In this document: piece by piece, positions 8,089 to 16,661 of the stretch
Position numbering within the stretch: the first letter of the stretch is position 1
How the letters are laid out: each line of letters opens with the position of its first letter
From: Caenimonas sedimenti
GTDB lineage: Bacteria; Pseudomonadota; Gammaproteobacteria; Burkholderiales; Burkholderiaceae_C
Direction: 5' to 3'
Assembly: GCF_007833165.1 (NCBI RefSeq)
Contig: NZ_VOBQ01000018.1
Coordinates: 62,001 to 126,000 of the forward strand
DNA length: 64,000 bases
Notes under the pieces: model-generated
The model's input: only the letters and a program-made list of their open reading frames with translations
What the model was told of the DNA's origin: nothing
Database searches by the model: none
Position numbers and translations under genes: made by a program

Positions 8089-9635
8089 CGGCGGAGACTG
8101 TCTACGACGTCGCGATCGTCGGCTACGGCCCGGCGGGCGCGGTGGCCGCGGGTTTGCTCGGGCAGGCCGGGCTGAGCGTCTACGTGTGCGAGCGGCTGCG
8201 CGAGGTGTACGCGATCCCGCGCGCGATCTCGATGGACCACGAGATCCAGCGCGTCTTCCAGCAGCTCGGCGTGATGGATGCCGTCGCGCCGTACTGCGAG
8301 CCGTTCACGCCATCCGAGTTCTACGGCGTCGACGGCCAGCTGATCCGCCGCATGACGATGGTCGCGCCGCCCTACCCGCAGGGCTACACGCCGTCCGTGG
8401 TTTTCACGCAGCCGCCGGTGGAGCGGGCCTTGCGTGCCCGAGTGGCGGAACTGGACAACGTGACCGTGGAGCTCGGCGTGGAGATGGCGCGCGTCGCGCA
8501 GGACAGCGATGGTGTCACGCTGGACATCGTCGACGGCGCTGCAACCAAGCAGGTGCGAGCGAAGTATGCGATCGCCTGCGACGGCGGCTCCAGCACGGTA
8601 CGCACGCAGCTCGAGATGCCGCTGGAAGACCTGGATTTCGACGAGCCCTGGCTCGTGGTCGACGTGCTGGTGAATGAACAAGGACTCGCCAAGCTGCCGA
8701 AGACGAGCGTGCAGTACTGCGAGCCGGAGCGTCCCTGCACGCTGGTGATCGGGCCGAAGAACCATCGGCGCTGGGAGATTTCGCTGAAGCCGGGCGAGGA
8801 CCTCAAGCAGGTGGCGACGGAGGAGGAAACCTGGAAGCTGCTGGCCCGCTGGCTGACGCCGCAAGATGGGCAGTTGTGGCGGCAAGCGAGCTACCGCTTC
8901 CATGCCCTCGTGGCCGCGGCATGGCGCAAGGACCGTGTGTTCCTGGCGGGCGATGCCGCCCACATGCAGCCGCCCTTCCTGGGGCAGGGCATGTGCCAGG
9001 GCATCCGCGATGCCGTCAACCTGTCGTGGAAGCTGGCTCCGGTGCTGCGCGGCGAAGTCGGGGGAGCCGCCGGTGAAGCACTTCTGGACAGCTACGGCAT
9101 CGAGCGCAAGGCGCACGTGCGTGAACTCACGAGCCGCATCAAGGGCGTGGGCGCGGTCATCTGCGAACGGGACCCGGCGAAGGCGCGCGCGCGCGATGCC
9201 AAGCTGCTGGCCGACTGCGGCGGCGTGGTGAAGGACACACCGAGGCAGGACATCCTGCCCCGCCTGGAACCCGGCTTGCTGGCGCAACAGGACCATCCGG
9301 CGCGCGGCAGCCTGTTCCCCCAGCCGTGGTTGCTGGCTGGTGGCGGGCGTCGGCAGATGGACGCCATCGCCGGCAACGGCTGGCGCCTGGTGCTGGCGGC
9401 AGGAGTTTCGCTCGACGAGTCAGCTTCATGGCCCGGCCTGCGATTGGTGTCGCTGGACGCGCAGCCCGAGGCGGACGGCGTGGCTGCGGCCTGGTTCCAC
9501 CGGCATGCCTGCGTGGCTGCGTTGGTGCGGCCGGACAACTACGTGTTCGGCTTGGCGGCGGACCCGGCGGATGCCCGTGCGCTGGTCGACGAAGCCGCGC
9601 TCGCGCTGGGCTTTGCCATGACGTGCCCCGCCTGA
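8085..9635 (+). CDS. MhpA-like FAD-dependent aromatic hydroxylase
   Basis: A 516-residue group A flavin monooxygenase close to 3-(3-hydroxyphenyl)propionate hydroxylase. It has the dinucleotide fold GYGPAG near residue 13, the AIPRAISMDHEIQRVFQQLG segment typical of MhpA proteins, and the FAD ribityl-binding motif FLAGDAAHMQPPFLGQGMCQG followed by RDAVNLSWKL. A thioredoxin-like C-terminal part (about 400-516) completes the usual length. It would ortho-hydroxylate a phenol to a catechol using NAD(P)H and O2, supplying the extradiol dioxygenase encoded two genes upstream. The start overlaps the FAH stop by 4 bp. Confidence 0.88.
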   Translation: MTAETVYDVAIVGYGPAGAVAAGLLGQAGLSVYVCERLREVYAIPRAISMDHEIQRVFQQLGVMDAVAPYCEPFTPSEFYGVDGQLIRRMTMVAPPYPQGYTPSVVFTQPPVERALRARVAELDNVTVELGVEMARVAQDSDGVTLDIVDGAATKQVRAKYAIACDGGSSTVRTQLEMPLEDLDFDEPWLVVDVLVNEQGLAKLPKTSVQYCEPERPCTLVIGPKNHRRWEISLKPGEDLKQVATEEETWKLLARWLTPQDGQLWRQASYRFHALVAAAWRKDRVFLAGDAAHMQPPFLGQGMCQGIRDAVNLSWKLAPVLRGEVGGAAGEALLDSYGIERKAHVRELTSRIKGVGAVICERDPAKARARDAKLLADCGGVVKDTPRQDILPRLEPGLLAQQDHPARGSLFPQPWLLAGGGRRQMDAIAGNGWRLVLAAGVSLDESASWPGLRLVSLDAQPEADGVAAAWFHRHACVAALVRPDNYVFGLAADPADARALVDEAALALGFAMTCPA

Positions 9636-9659
9636 TTCATCAACGACGAGGAGACTCCC

Positions 9660-10235
9660 TTGAAGCAACAAATCTCAGCCGTGCTGGCTGCGGCCCTGGT
9701 AACCGGCTGCGCAGCCACCGGCAACGTGGCGCCGCCTGCGGGCCCCGTGTTCACCCTCTGGTCGCCTGCGTTCGCGGATGGCGCGCAGCTGGAGCAGAAG
9801 CACGCGGGCAACGTGCCCACCAACCCGAACTGTGTCGGGCAGAACGTGGCGCCGCCGCTCGCCTGGACGAACGTCCCGGCGGGCACCCGCAGCTTCGCGA
9901 TGCTGGTGTACGACCAGCAGGGCCGCAACGGCCTGGGTGTGGCGCACTGGGTGGCGTACAACATCCCCGCCACGGTGACCGCCTTCGCGGACAACGAGAT
10001 CAGTGGGCCTTCCCCCAAGTACACCGGCGGCAAGAGCACCTTGAACCTGCCCAACTACATGGGCCCGTGCCCGCCGGTGAATACCGGCAAACATCACTAC
10101 GTCTTCACGGTGATCGCCACGGATGTGGAACCCGGCGCATTGCCCGCCGGGTTGACCATGCAGGAGCTGACCGAACGCCTGGCCGGGCGTGCCAAGGGCA
10201 GCAGCAGCATGGTTCTGCGCTACGGGCGGCCCTGA
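9660..10235 (+). CDS. YbhB/YbcL-family (PEBP-like) lipoprotein
   Basis: A 191-residue phosphatidylethanolamine-binding-protein fold. It starts at TTG 9660, chosen for the GAGGAG ribosome site 8 bp upstream. Residues 1-17 are a lipoprotein signal with a lipobox (LVTGC), so the mature protein is probably membrane-anchored in the periplasm. Family motifs are NVAPPLAW, FAMLVYDQQ, HWVAYNIPA, Y-x-GPCPPVNTGKHHYVF and the final LRYGRP. The function of bacterial YbhB-type proteins is not established. It lies 24 bp after the hydroxylase and could be cotranscribed. Confidence 0.85.
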   Translation: MKQQISAVLAAALVTGCAATGNVAPPAGPVFTLWSPAFADGAQLEQKHAGNVPTNPNCVGQNVAPPLAWTNVPAGTRSFAMLVYDQQGRNGLGVAHWVAYNIPATVTAFADNEISGPSPKYTGGKSTLNLPNYMGPCPPVNTGKHHYVFTVIATDVEPGALPAGLTMQELTERLAGRAKGSSSMVLRYGRP

Positions 10236-10267
10236 CGCGTCCCGGTGGTGCTGGACATCCCCGGGCG

Positions 10268-10480
10268 TCAGGTCGCCGACGGCTGGCCGTCTCCGCCGCG
10301 CTTCGGGCTGGCCGATGCGCGGCCGCGCTCCCACTCCTTGAGCCGGCGAAGGGCGCTGTCCGCGCCTTTGCCGCTGTGCAGAGCCTGCTGGGCCTGATCC
10401 TTGCCGCGCGCTGGCTGCTGCTGCTGTTGCTGGTGCTGCCTGGGGGGCTTCTCCTGCGGCGGTTGCTTCTTGGGTTTCAT
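10268..10480 (-). CDS. Small Gln-rich basic protein, hypothetical
   Basis: A 70-residue reading frame starting MKPKKQPPQEK, with a run of glutamines and a basic, disordered-looking composition, ending ...ADSALRRLKEWERG...QPSAT. Burkholderiales genomes often carry such short basic proteins, but no domain is recognisable. A longer in-frame version to 10867 is rejected as noise. Codons end mainly in G/C. It lies in the otherwise sparse 10236-10985 region, opposite in direction to its neighbours. Confidence 0.4.
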   Translation of the reverse strand: MKPKKQPPQEKPPRQHQQQQQQPARGKDQAQQALHSGKGADSALRRLKEWERGRASASPKRGGDGQPSAT

Positions 10481-10685
10481 GCTGGTCCAAAACGACAGTC
10501 CAGCAAAGATAGGCAACCCGCGTCGAGGAAGCTGCGGGACAGTTCGCCGAGAAAGCGTCGGTTGCCGCTGTCGCGCTGTCGGCCGGGAAGACGCGGCGTC
10601 GCGGCTGTCGCGGCCGCCCTGACCCGTCCTACCTGGGCCGCCCGCCAGCTCCCGCAGGATGACGTCAAAACACTGGGAGACCGCG

Positions 10686-10877
10686 ATGAACGAACGCAGG
10701 ATGGGCGACCGCGAACCCTGGCGGTGTCCCGAACGATTCAATCCCGACAACGAGGGTTGGGCACGGCCCGTGAGCCGCCGCCGGCACCATGAAGGGGCGC
10801 TGAAGGAAGTCGCGGGGGCCGCGCGAGACTTCGGCAAGCGGCTGCGCCAGATCCTCGTCACCGACAAGCCGCACTAG
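10686..10877 (+). CDS. Small hypothetical protein
   Basis: A 63-residue frame, MNERRMGDREPWRCPERFNP..., with a GGGAGA ribosome-binding sequence 6-8 bp before the ATG, which is the best support for it. It is hydrophilic and basic at the C-terminus (AARDFGKRLRQILV). No family recognised. The remaining parts of 10236-10985 show no convincing genes or motifs. Confidence 0.45.
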   Translation: MNERRMGDREPWRCPERFNPDNEGWARPVSRRRHHEGALKEVAGAARDFGKRLRQILVTDKPH

Positions 10878-10985
10878 CTCGCGACGGGCCGCCAGCCAGT
10901 CTGTTCCACCAGCTTCACGAGTCCGCCGCGCCGCGACGGTTGACCGGCGCGCCCAACTGGCTCACCATGTGCCTGCGAGGCACCC

Positions 10986-11783
10986 ATGAAACGCGGCCGC
11001 TTGTCCGAGACGGTGGGGCCGGCCCCACTGAGTGAACGGCCGGAGGACTGGCTCGGCAACACGCCCTTGCTGGACTTGTCCGATCCCAAGCTGCGCCTCA
11101 AAGCGCGGGCGTTGACCCAGCTCGCCCGGTCCGACCGGCAGAAGGCCCTGGCCATCTATGCCTTCGTCAAGCGCCTGCCCTACGCCAAGCGCATCAAGCT
11201 CGAATATCCCACCGCGGCCGACGTGCTGCGGCAGCGCAGCGGCGACGGCGACGACAAGGCCACGCTCTTCGTCGCCTTGCTGCGCGTCAGCGAGATCCCC
11301 GCGCGCATCCGCTACATGGAGATGAACGGCGTGATGCTGCGCGGGCTGGTGCCCAGCCCCGATCCGCCGGATGCCGCGCGCCCGGTGCTGGAAATCTTCC
11401 TGGACCGCTGGGTGCGTACGGACACCTACATCTTCGATGCGTCCTACGTCTCGGGCGCCCTGCGGCACATGGAAGAACGCGGCTGGGATTGCGGCTGGGG
11501 ACTCCACCGCGACGCCGACATGCTCTGGAACGGCAAGGACGACGCCTTCCTCGGCGGCCATCCCATCGAGAACGATCCGCTGCTCAAGCGCGTGCTTTGC
11601 GTCGTCAGCGATCCGCTGCAGCTGGTGGCCCCCGCGCTGCGCGCCAACGGCTATCGCTACCGGCGCAGCGTGCTGGCCATCCAGTGGAACATGCTGGCCC
11701 CCGCGATGAGCCGCTCGATCGGCCGGCTGCGGGCGGTGCGGGTGGTGACCTCGGTGCACCCGCGGGAAGAGCCGCAGACCTGA
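10986..11783 (+). CDS. Transglutaminase-fold protein lacking the catalytic cysteine
   Basis: A 265-residue protein with the core of a bacterial transglutaminase-like domain (about 45-175): ALAIYAFVKRLPYAKR, then the segment that normally reads GDC-x-DKA, then LFVALLRVSEIPARIRY, LEIFLDRWVRTDTYIFDAS. At residue 88 (GGC codon, 11247-11249) Gly replaces the nucleophile Cys, and the canonical His of the HxWxE strand is also absent (ARPVLEIFL). The fold is clear, but peptidase or transglutaminase chemistry is unlikely. No signal peptide, so probably cytoplasmic. Function unknown. Confidence 0.75.
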   Translation: MKRGRLSETVGPAPLSERPEDWLGNTPLLDLSDPKLRLKARALTQLARSDRQKALAIYAFVKRLPYAKRIKLEYPTAADVLRQRSGDGDDKATLFVALLRVSEIPARIRYMEMNGVMLRGLVPSPDPPDAARPVLEIFLDRWVRTDTYIFDASYVSGALRHMEERGWDCGWGLHRDADMLWNGKDDAFLGGHPIENDPLLKRVLCVVSDPLQLVAPALRANGYRYRRSVLAIQWNMLAPAMSRSIGRLRAVRVVTSVHPREEPQT

Positions 11784-11800
11784 TCGCGGGCGGCGCGGCG

Positions 11801-12778
11801 TCAGTACTTCCGGTTGGGGAATTCCTTGGCGGCCACTTCGGCTGGAAACACACCCTCGATCGACTTGATCCAGCGCGGCAGCTGCTGCCCGGCGGCGGCC
11901 TTGGCGGCCGCTTCCATCAACTGGGGGCCGAGCAAGGGGTTGCATTCGACGCTGACGTTCATCTTGCCGGCGATCATCGCCTCGAAGGCGCCCTTGACCG
12001 CATCCACGCCGATCACCAGGATGTCCTTGGCGGGCTTCAGGCCCGCTTCCTCGATGGCCTGGATCGCGCCGATCGCCATGTCGTCGTTGTGCGCGTACAG
12101 CACGTTGATCTTCTTGCCCTCGGCCTTCAGGAAGGCCTCCATCACCTCCTTGCCCTTGGCGCGGGTGAAGTCGGCGGTCTGCGAGCGGATGATCTTGTAG
12201 CGCGGATGGGCCTTGAGCACTTCCTCGAAGCCCTTCTTCCGTTCGATGGCAGGGTCGGACCCCACAGTGCCCTGCAATTCGACGATGTTCACGGTGCCGG
12301 TGGTGTTCTTCGTGTGCCCGAGCAGCCATTGCGCGGCGCGCCGGCCTTCCTCGACGAAGTCCGAGCCCACGAACGTGGTCCAGGTGGAGGGATCCTTCAC
12401 CACCACGTTGCGGCTTTCCAGGATGACGGGGATCTTGGCGGCCTTGGCCTCCTTCAGCACGGTATCCCATCCCGTCGTGACGAGCGGCGCCAGGATGATG
12501 ACGTCCACCTTCTGGGCGATGAAGGAGCGGATCGCCTTGATCTGGTTCTCCTGCTTCTGCTGCGCATCGGAGAACTTCAGCTCGTACCCGGCCGCCTGGG
12601 CGGCGGCCTTGACGGAGTCGGTGTTCGCCGTGCGCCATTCGCTTTCGGCGCCGGTCTGCGCGAAGCCGATGACCAGCTTCTTGCCGGCGGCCTGGCTCCA
12701 GGCCGGGGTTGCCCATGTGGCGGCCAGCCCGGTGGCTGCCAGTGCCGCGGCAAAGCGGCGTCGCTTCATCGTGTTCAT
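11801..12778 (-). CDS. YtfQ-like sugar ABC transporter substrate-binding protein (copy 1)
   Basis: A 325-residue periplasmic binding protein of the ribose/galactofuranose cluster B type. It has a Sec signal (MNTMKRRRFAAALAATG...ATPAWSQA) and YtfQ motifs GFAQTGAESEWR, FSDAQQKQENQIKAIRSFIAQKVD, VGSDFVEEG, NVLYAHNDDMAIGAIQAIEEAGLKP (split here only for description) and the terminal FPNRKY. The start is preceded by GAGGAGAC. It is the last gene of a long minus-strand sugar operon and closely resembles the copy at 20260-21225; binding-site strands differ (ILAPLVTTG and LESRN here). Confidence 0.9.
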   Translation of the reverse strand: MNTMKRRRFAAALAATGLAATWATPAWSQAAGKKLVIGFAQTGAESEWRTANTDSVKAAAQAAGYELKFSDAQQKQENQIKAIRSFIAQKVDVIILAPLVTTGWDTVLKEAKAAKIPVILESRNVVVKDPSTWTTFVGSDFVEEGRRAAQWLLGHTKNTTGTVNIVELQGTVGSDPAIERKKGFEEVLKAHPRYKIIRSQTADFTRAKGKEVMEAFLKAEGKKINVLYAHNDDMAIGAIQAIEEAGLKPAKDILVIGVDAVKGAFEAMIAGKMNVSVECNPLLGPQLMEAAAKAAAGQQLPRWIKSIEGVFPAEVAAKEFPNRKY

Positions 12779-12866
12779 CTGTGTCTCCTCGCGTTCGTCT
12801 CGATTCAATGGACAGCAGCACTTCAGGTGTTGCAGGCCGCCCGGTGCTGTGGCGGGCGGCCGGAGA

Positions 12867-13868
12867 TCAACCGGGGTACCAGACCACGCGCGGGTCGTCT
12901 GCCGCCCGTTCATGCGCCCACGCGGACTCGACCAGCCGGACCATGTCGAATTTCGGCCGCCATCCGAGCAGGAACTTCGCCTTGGTGTTGTCCAGCCAGG
13001 TGGAGCGATAGGGCGTGCGGATCGGCACGAGTGGCACGCCCCGCGTACGGGCCAGGTACTCGCCCAGCACGCCGTAGTCGATGGGCTCGTCCATGCACAC
13101 GTTCATCAGCTGATGCCGCGCGCGCGGCGCATCGAGGGCCAGCAGGATCGCGTCCACCAGGTCCTGCACGTGGACGAAGTTCCGCTGGACCGGCCGGTCT
13201 TCGGGGTCGAGCATCACCGGGACCGCGCCGGTCCGCACGTGGTCCCGCGCTTCGCTCTCGGACACCAGGTCGCGCCAGCGCGGGCCGCCGAACACGTCCT
13301 CGCCAAACGAGAGGGTGAAGCGGAAATCGTCCTTCTCCATGATCCATGGGGCGCGCAGGCAGCAGCCGTTCAGGCCGTACTGGATCTGGTATTGCTGGAG
13401 CATCACCTCCTCCAGCACCTTGGACAGCGCGTAGCAGCCCGGATAGGCGGTGTGCGGCTGGCTCTCCACCACCGGTGCCGGGTGCGCATAGTGGAAATGC
13501 CCGACCGCGGCGTCGCCGCCGACCAGCACGAACTGCCGGAACGTGGGGCTCGCGCGGCAACCCTCCAGCAGCCAGAACATCCCCTTCACGGCGACGTCCA
13601 TCACGTCATCGGGTGTTTCCTTGCTGGTGGCCAGGTGCAGGACGTGCGTGACGCCGTCGAGGGACCGCTGGACGTCCGCGCGGTCCTGGATGGACCCGTG
13701 CACGCACACCAGGCCTTCCTGCGGCGGCAACGTGCGCTTGTGGCAGAGCGCCCGCACGCGAAACCGCTCACGCTCAGGGCCCTGCAGCAGGCGCTCGATG
13801 AAGGCGCGGCCCACCTTGCCGGTGGCACCCGTCACGAGGAGGAGGGCAGGGGAATGGGGCTGTGGCAT
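12867..13868 (-). CDS. Extended SDR: NAD-dependent epimerase/dehydratase-family protein
   Basis: A 333-residue extended short-chain dehydrogenase. It has the N-terminal Rossmann motif GATGKVG (residues 14-20), HVLHLAT, the catalytic Y-x3-K (YALSK around residue 165), and the RNFVHVQDLVDAI segment typical of nucleotide-sugar epimerases and sugar dehydrogenases. It is embedded in the pentose oxidation operon between a keto-acid dehydratase and a binding protein, so a sugar or sugar-acid dehydrogenase or epimerase role is likely. It may be an alternative sugar 1-dehydrogenase. Exact substrate unknown. Confidence 0.8.
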   Translation of the reverse strand: MPQPHSPALLLVTGATGKVGRAFIERLLQGPERERFRVRALCHKRTLPPQEGLVCVHGSIQDRADVQRSLDGVTHVLHLATSKETPDDVMDVAVKGMFWLLEGCRASPTFRQFVLVGGDAAVGHFHYAHPAPVVESQPHTAYPGCYALSKVLEEVMLQQYQIQYGLNGCCLRAPWIMEKDDFRFTLSFGEDVFGGPRWRDLVSESEARDHVRTGAVPVMLDPEDRPVQRNFVHVQDLVDAILLALDAPRARHQLMNVCMDEPIDYGVLGEYLARTRGVPLVPIRTPYRSTWLDNTKAKFLLGWRPKFDMVRLVESAWAHERAADDPRVVWYPG

Positions 13869-13909
13869 GGATGTCCAACGGGAACGAGGTCGTTCCTGTT
13901 GTGTGGTAA

Positions 13910-13939
13910 GGCCAATTATAGATTTATATAAAATTGGCC
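13910..13939. promoter_or_regulatory. AT-rich palindrome in the sugar operon (probable internal promoter/operator)
   Basis: GGCCAATT-N14-AATTGGCC, a perfect 8-bp inverted repeat with an AT-only-like centre, in an 85-bp gap of an otherwise GC-rich locus. On the minus strand it contains an exact TATAAT -10 candidate, about 45 bp before the SDR start at 13868. The -35 is poor, which suits an activated promoter or regulator site. No T-tract follows, so a terminator is less likely. Confidence 0.5.
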
Positions 13940-13953
13940 TGACCGTATTTTCC

Positions 13954-14880
13954 CTAGCCCCAGCGCAACACCAGCGGATCCAGCCGGCGCGCGGTCTCGA
14001 TGAGCCCGCTGCGGATCTCGGGGTGCATCGCCGGGAGGGGATGGCGCGGCGCCTCGCAGGCGATCACGCCGCCTTCCTTCATCAGGGTCTTGGCCGCCAG
14101 CAGGCCGCACTGGCGGTTCTCGTAGTTGATCAGGGGCAGCCATTGCTGGTACAGCGCGAACGCCCGTTCGCGGTCGCCCAGCCGATGCGCCTCGATGATG
14201 GGGCGGATGCCGTCGGGGAAGCCGCCGCCGGTCATGGAGCCGGTGGCGCCGGCTTCGAGATCGGGGAACAGCGTGATCGCCTCTTCGCCGTCCCAGGGCC
14301 CCTCGATGGCGTCGCCGCCGAGGCGGATCAGTTCGCGCAGCTTGGCCGCGGCCCCCGCGGTCTCGATCTTGAAATAGGCGACGTGCTCGATCTCGCGGGC
14401 CAGGCGCGCGAGGAATGGTGCGGAGAGCGGCGTTCCGGCCGCCGGCGCGTCCTGGATCATGATGGGGATGTTCACCGCGTCGGAGAGCCGCGCGTAGAAC
14501 TCCTGGATCTGCGGCTCGCTCACCCGGAACGTCGCGCCGTGATAGGGCGGCATCACCATCAGCATGGCCGCCCCCATGTTCTGGGCGCGCCGGCTGCGTT
14601 CGGCGCACACCCGCGTCGAGAAATGGGTGGTGGTGACGATCACCGGCACCCGGCCGGCCACGTGTTCGAGGATGGCGCGGGTGAGCACTTCGCGTTCCTC
14701 GTCCGAAAGCACGAACTGCTCGGAGAAGTTGGCGAGGATGCACAGGCCGTCGGAGCCGGCGTCGATCATGAAGTCGACGCAGCGCTTCTGACTGGTCAGG
14801 TCGAGCTCCCCGGCTTCGGTGAACGTGGTCGGGACGACGGGGAAGATGCCGCGATAGCGCGGCTGGCGGGGCGTGGTCAT
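13954..14880 (-). CDS. DapA-family 2-keto-3-deoxy-L-arabonate (pentonate) dehydratase
   Basis: A 308-residue aldolase-superfamily (DHDPS/NAL) enzyme. It has the N-terminal strand GIFPVVPTTF, the Schiff-base lysine K171 (YFKIET), and QDAP at 143-146 where aldolases carry the YNxP tyrosine. That substitution and the length match L-2-keto-3-deoxyarabonate dehydratases (converting it to alpha-ketoglutarate semialdehyde) rather than DapA. It is directly downstream of the aldonate dehydratase (19 bp), which makes its substrate, and shares an operon with the semialdehyde dehydrogenase that uses its product. Confidence 0.85.
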   Translation of the reverse strand: MTTPRQPRYRGIFPVVPTTFTEAGELDLTSQKRCVDFMIDAGSDGLCILANFSEQFVLSDEEREVLTRAILEHVAGRVPVIVTTTHFSTRVCAERSRRAQNMGAAMLMVMPPYHGATFRVSEPQIQEFYARLSDAVNIPIMIQDAPAAGTPLSAPFLARLAREIEHVAYFKIETAGAAAKLRELIRLGGDAIEGPWDGEEAITLFPDLEAGATGSMTGGGFPDGIRPIIEAHRLGDRERAFALYQQWLPLINYENRQCGLLAAKTLMKEGGVIACEAPRHPLPAMHPEIRSGLIETARRLDPLVLRWG

Positions 14881-14899
14881 GTGTGCCTCTCGGGTGGTG

Positions 14900-16636
14900 T
14901 CAGTGGGAGTGGCGGGGCACTTCGGAGCCGCGGCAGCCGACCAGGAAGTCGAAGTCGCAGCCTTCGTCGGCCTGCAGCACGTGGTCGATGTACAGTCGCT
15001 GGTAGCCGCTCTGGCGCGCCGGTGCCGGAGCGGCTTCCAGTGCGGCGAGTCGCTCGGCGAGCGCGGCTTCGCTGATGTCGAGATGCAGCCGGCCCGCGTG
15101 GCAATCCAGTTCGATCCAGTCGCCGTCCCGTACCACGGCCAGCGGCCCGCCAGCAGCGGCCTCCGGCGCGACGTGCAATACCACGGTGCCATAGGCGGTA
15201 CCGCTCATGCGCGCATCCGAGATGCGCACCATGTCCTTCACGCCCTGGCGCAGCAGCTTGGGCGGCAGCCCCATGTTGCCGACCTCGGCCATCCCCGGGT
15301 AGCCGCGGGGGCCGCAGTTCTTCATCACCAGCACGCTGCTGGCGTCGACCTCCAGGGTCTCATCGACGATGCGCTCCTTGTAGTGCTCCAGGTTCTCGAA
15401 CACCACCGCACGGCCGCGGTGCTTGAGCAGTTCCGGTGAAGCGGCCGAAGGCTTGAGGACGGCGCCGCGCGGCGCCAGGTTGCCGCGCAGGATGCACATG
15501 CCGCCGTCCTGGATCAGCGGCTTGTCGAGCGGGCGGATCACCTCGTCGTTGAAGCTCGGCGCCTCGCGCACGTTGTCCCAGATCGACTGGCCGTTGACGG
15601 TGAGCGCGCCCGGGTGCGGCAGCAGGCCGTTCTCGCCCAGGCGGCGCAACACGGCCGGCAGGCCGCCGGCGTAGTAGAACTCCTCCATCAGGAAGCGCCC
15701 CGAGGGCATCAGGTCGACGATGGTGGGGACATCGCGGCCGATGCGCGTCCAGTCTTCCAGCTCCAGCGGCACGCCGATGCGGCCGGCGATGGCCTTGAGG
15801 TGGATCACGGCATTGGTCGAGCCGCCGATCGCCGCGTTGACGCGGATCGCGTTCTCGAAAGCTTCGCGGGTCAGGATCTTCGAGAGCGTGAGCCCCTCGC
15901 GGGCCATCGCGACGGCGCGCGCGCCGGACATCTGCGCGAGCACGTAGCGGCGCGCGTCGACGGCCGGGATCGCCGCGTTGTGCGGCAGCGAGGCGCCCAG
16001 CGCCTCGGCCATGCACGCCATGGTCGATGCCGTGCCCATGGTGTTGCAGGTGCCGGCCGAGCGCGACATGCCACCCTCGGCCGAGAGGAACTGGTGCAGG
16101 TTGATCTCGCCCGCCTTGAGCGATTCATGCAGCTGCCAGACGGCGGTGCCCGAACCGATGTCGCGCCCGTCGAGCTTGCCGTTGAGCATCGGGCCGCCCG
16201 ACACCACGATGGCGGGGATGTCGCAGCTCGCCGCGCCCATCATCAGCGCCGGCGTGGTCTTGTCGCAGCCCACCAGCAGCACCACGGCGTCGATGGGGTT
16301 GCCGCGGATGGCCTCCTCGACGTCCATGCTGGCGAGATTGCGCGTCAGCATGGCGGTGGGGCGCAGGTTGGATTCGCCGTTGGAGAAGACCGGGAATTCG
16401 ACCGGGAAGCCGCCGGCCTCCGAGACGCCGCGCTTGACGTGCTCGGCGATCTTGCGGAAGTGGGCGTTGCAGGGCGTCAGCTCCGACCAGGTGTTGCAGA
16501 TGCCGACGATGGGGCGGCCGTCGAACTCGTGGTCGGGGATGCCCTGGTTCTTCATCCAGCTCCGGTACATGAAGCCGTTCTTGTCCGCGGTGCCGAACCA
16601 CTCGGTGGACCGCAGCTTTCTCTTGGTGTCAGTCAT
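14900..16636 (-). CDS. IlvD/Edd-family L-arabonate (sugar acid) dehydratase
   Basis: A 578-residue dehydratase with an iron-sulfur cluster. The three cluster cysteines are visible as C56 (LTPCNAHF), C124 (LVGCDKTTP) and C197 (SAGTCNTMGTAS); the 68/73 spacing is that of pentonate dehydratases with a [2Fe-2S] cluster. Length and the MKNQGIPDHEFDGRP segment favour L-arabonate/D-xylonate dehydratase over IlvD. It removes water from the aldonate to give 2-keto-3-deoxypentonate. It follows the permease gene by 25 bp in the same operon. Galactonate or fuconate cannot be fully excluded. Confidence 0.88.
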   Translation of the reverse strand: MTDTKRKLRSTEWFGTADKNGFMYRSWMKNQGIPDHEFDGRPIVGICNTWSELTPCNAHFRKIAEHVKRGVSEAGGFPVEFPVFSNGESNLRPTAMLTRNLASMDVEEAIRGNPIDAVVLLVGCDKTTPALMMGAASCDIPAIVVSGGPMLNGKLDGRDIGSGTAVWQLHESLKAGEINLHQFLSAEGGMSRSAGTCNTMGTASTMACMAEALGASLPHNAAIPAVDARRYVLAQMSGARAVAMAREGLTLSKILTREAFENAIRVNAAIGGSTNAVIHLKAIAGRIGVPLELEDWTRIGRDVPTIVDLMPSGRFLMEEFYYAGGLPAVLRRLGENGLLPHPGALTVNGQSIWDNVREAPSFNDEVIRPLDKPLIQDGGMCILRGNLAPRGAVLKPSAASPELLKHRGRAVVFENLEHYKERIVDETLEVDASSVLVMKNCGPRGYPGMAEVGNMGLPPKLLRQGVKDMVRISDARMSGTAYGTVVLHVAPEAAAGGPLAVVRDGDWIELDCHAGRLHLDISEAALAERLAALEAAPAPARQSGYQRLYIDHVLQADEGCDFDFLVGCRGSEVPRHSH

Positions 16637-16661
16637 TGGATTGCCTGGAGGTTGTAGGGTC

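Noticed and set aside
10481..10867. N-terminal extension of the Gln-rich small protein to 10867
   Set aside because: Overlaps the better supported 10686-10877 gene on the other strand and lacks ribosome site or family-like sequence; only the 70-residue form is kept.
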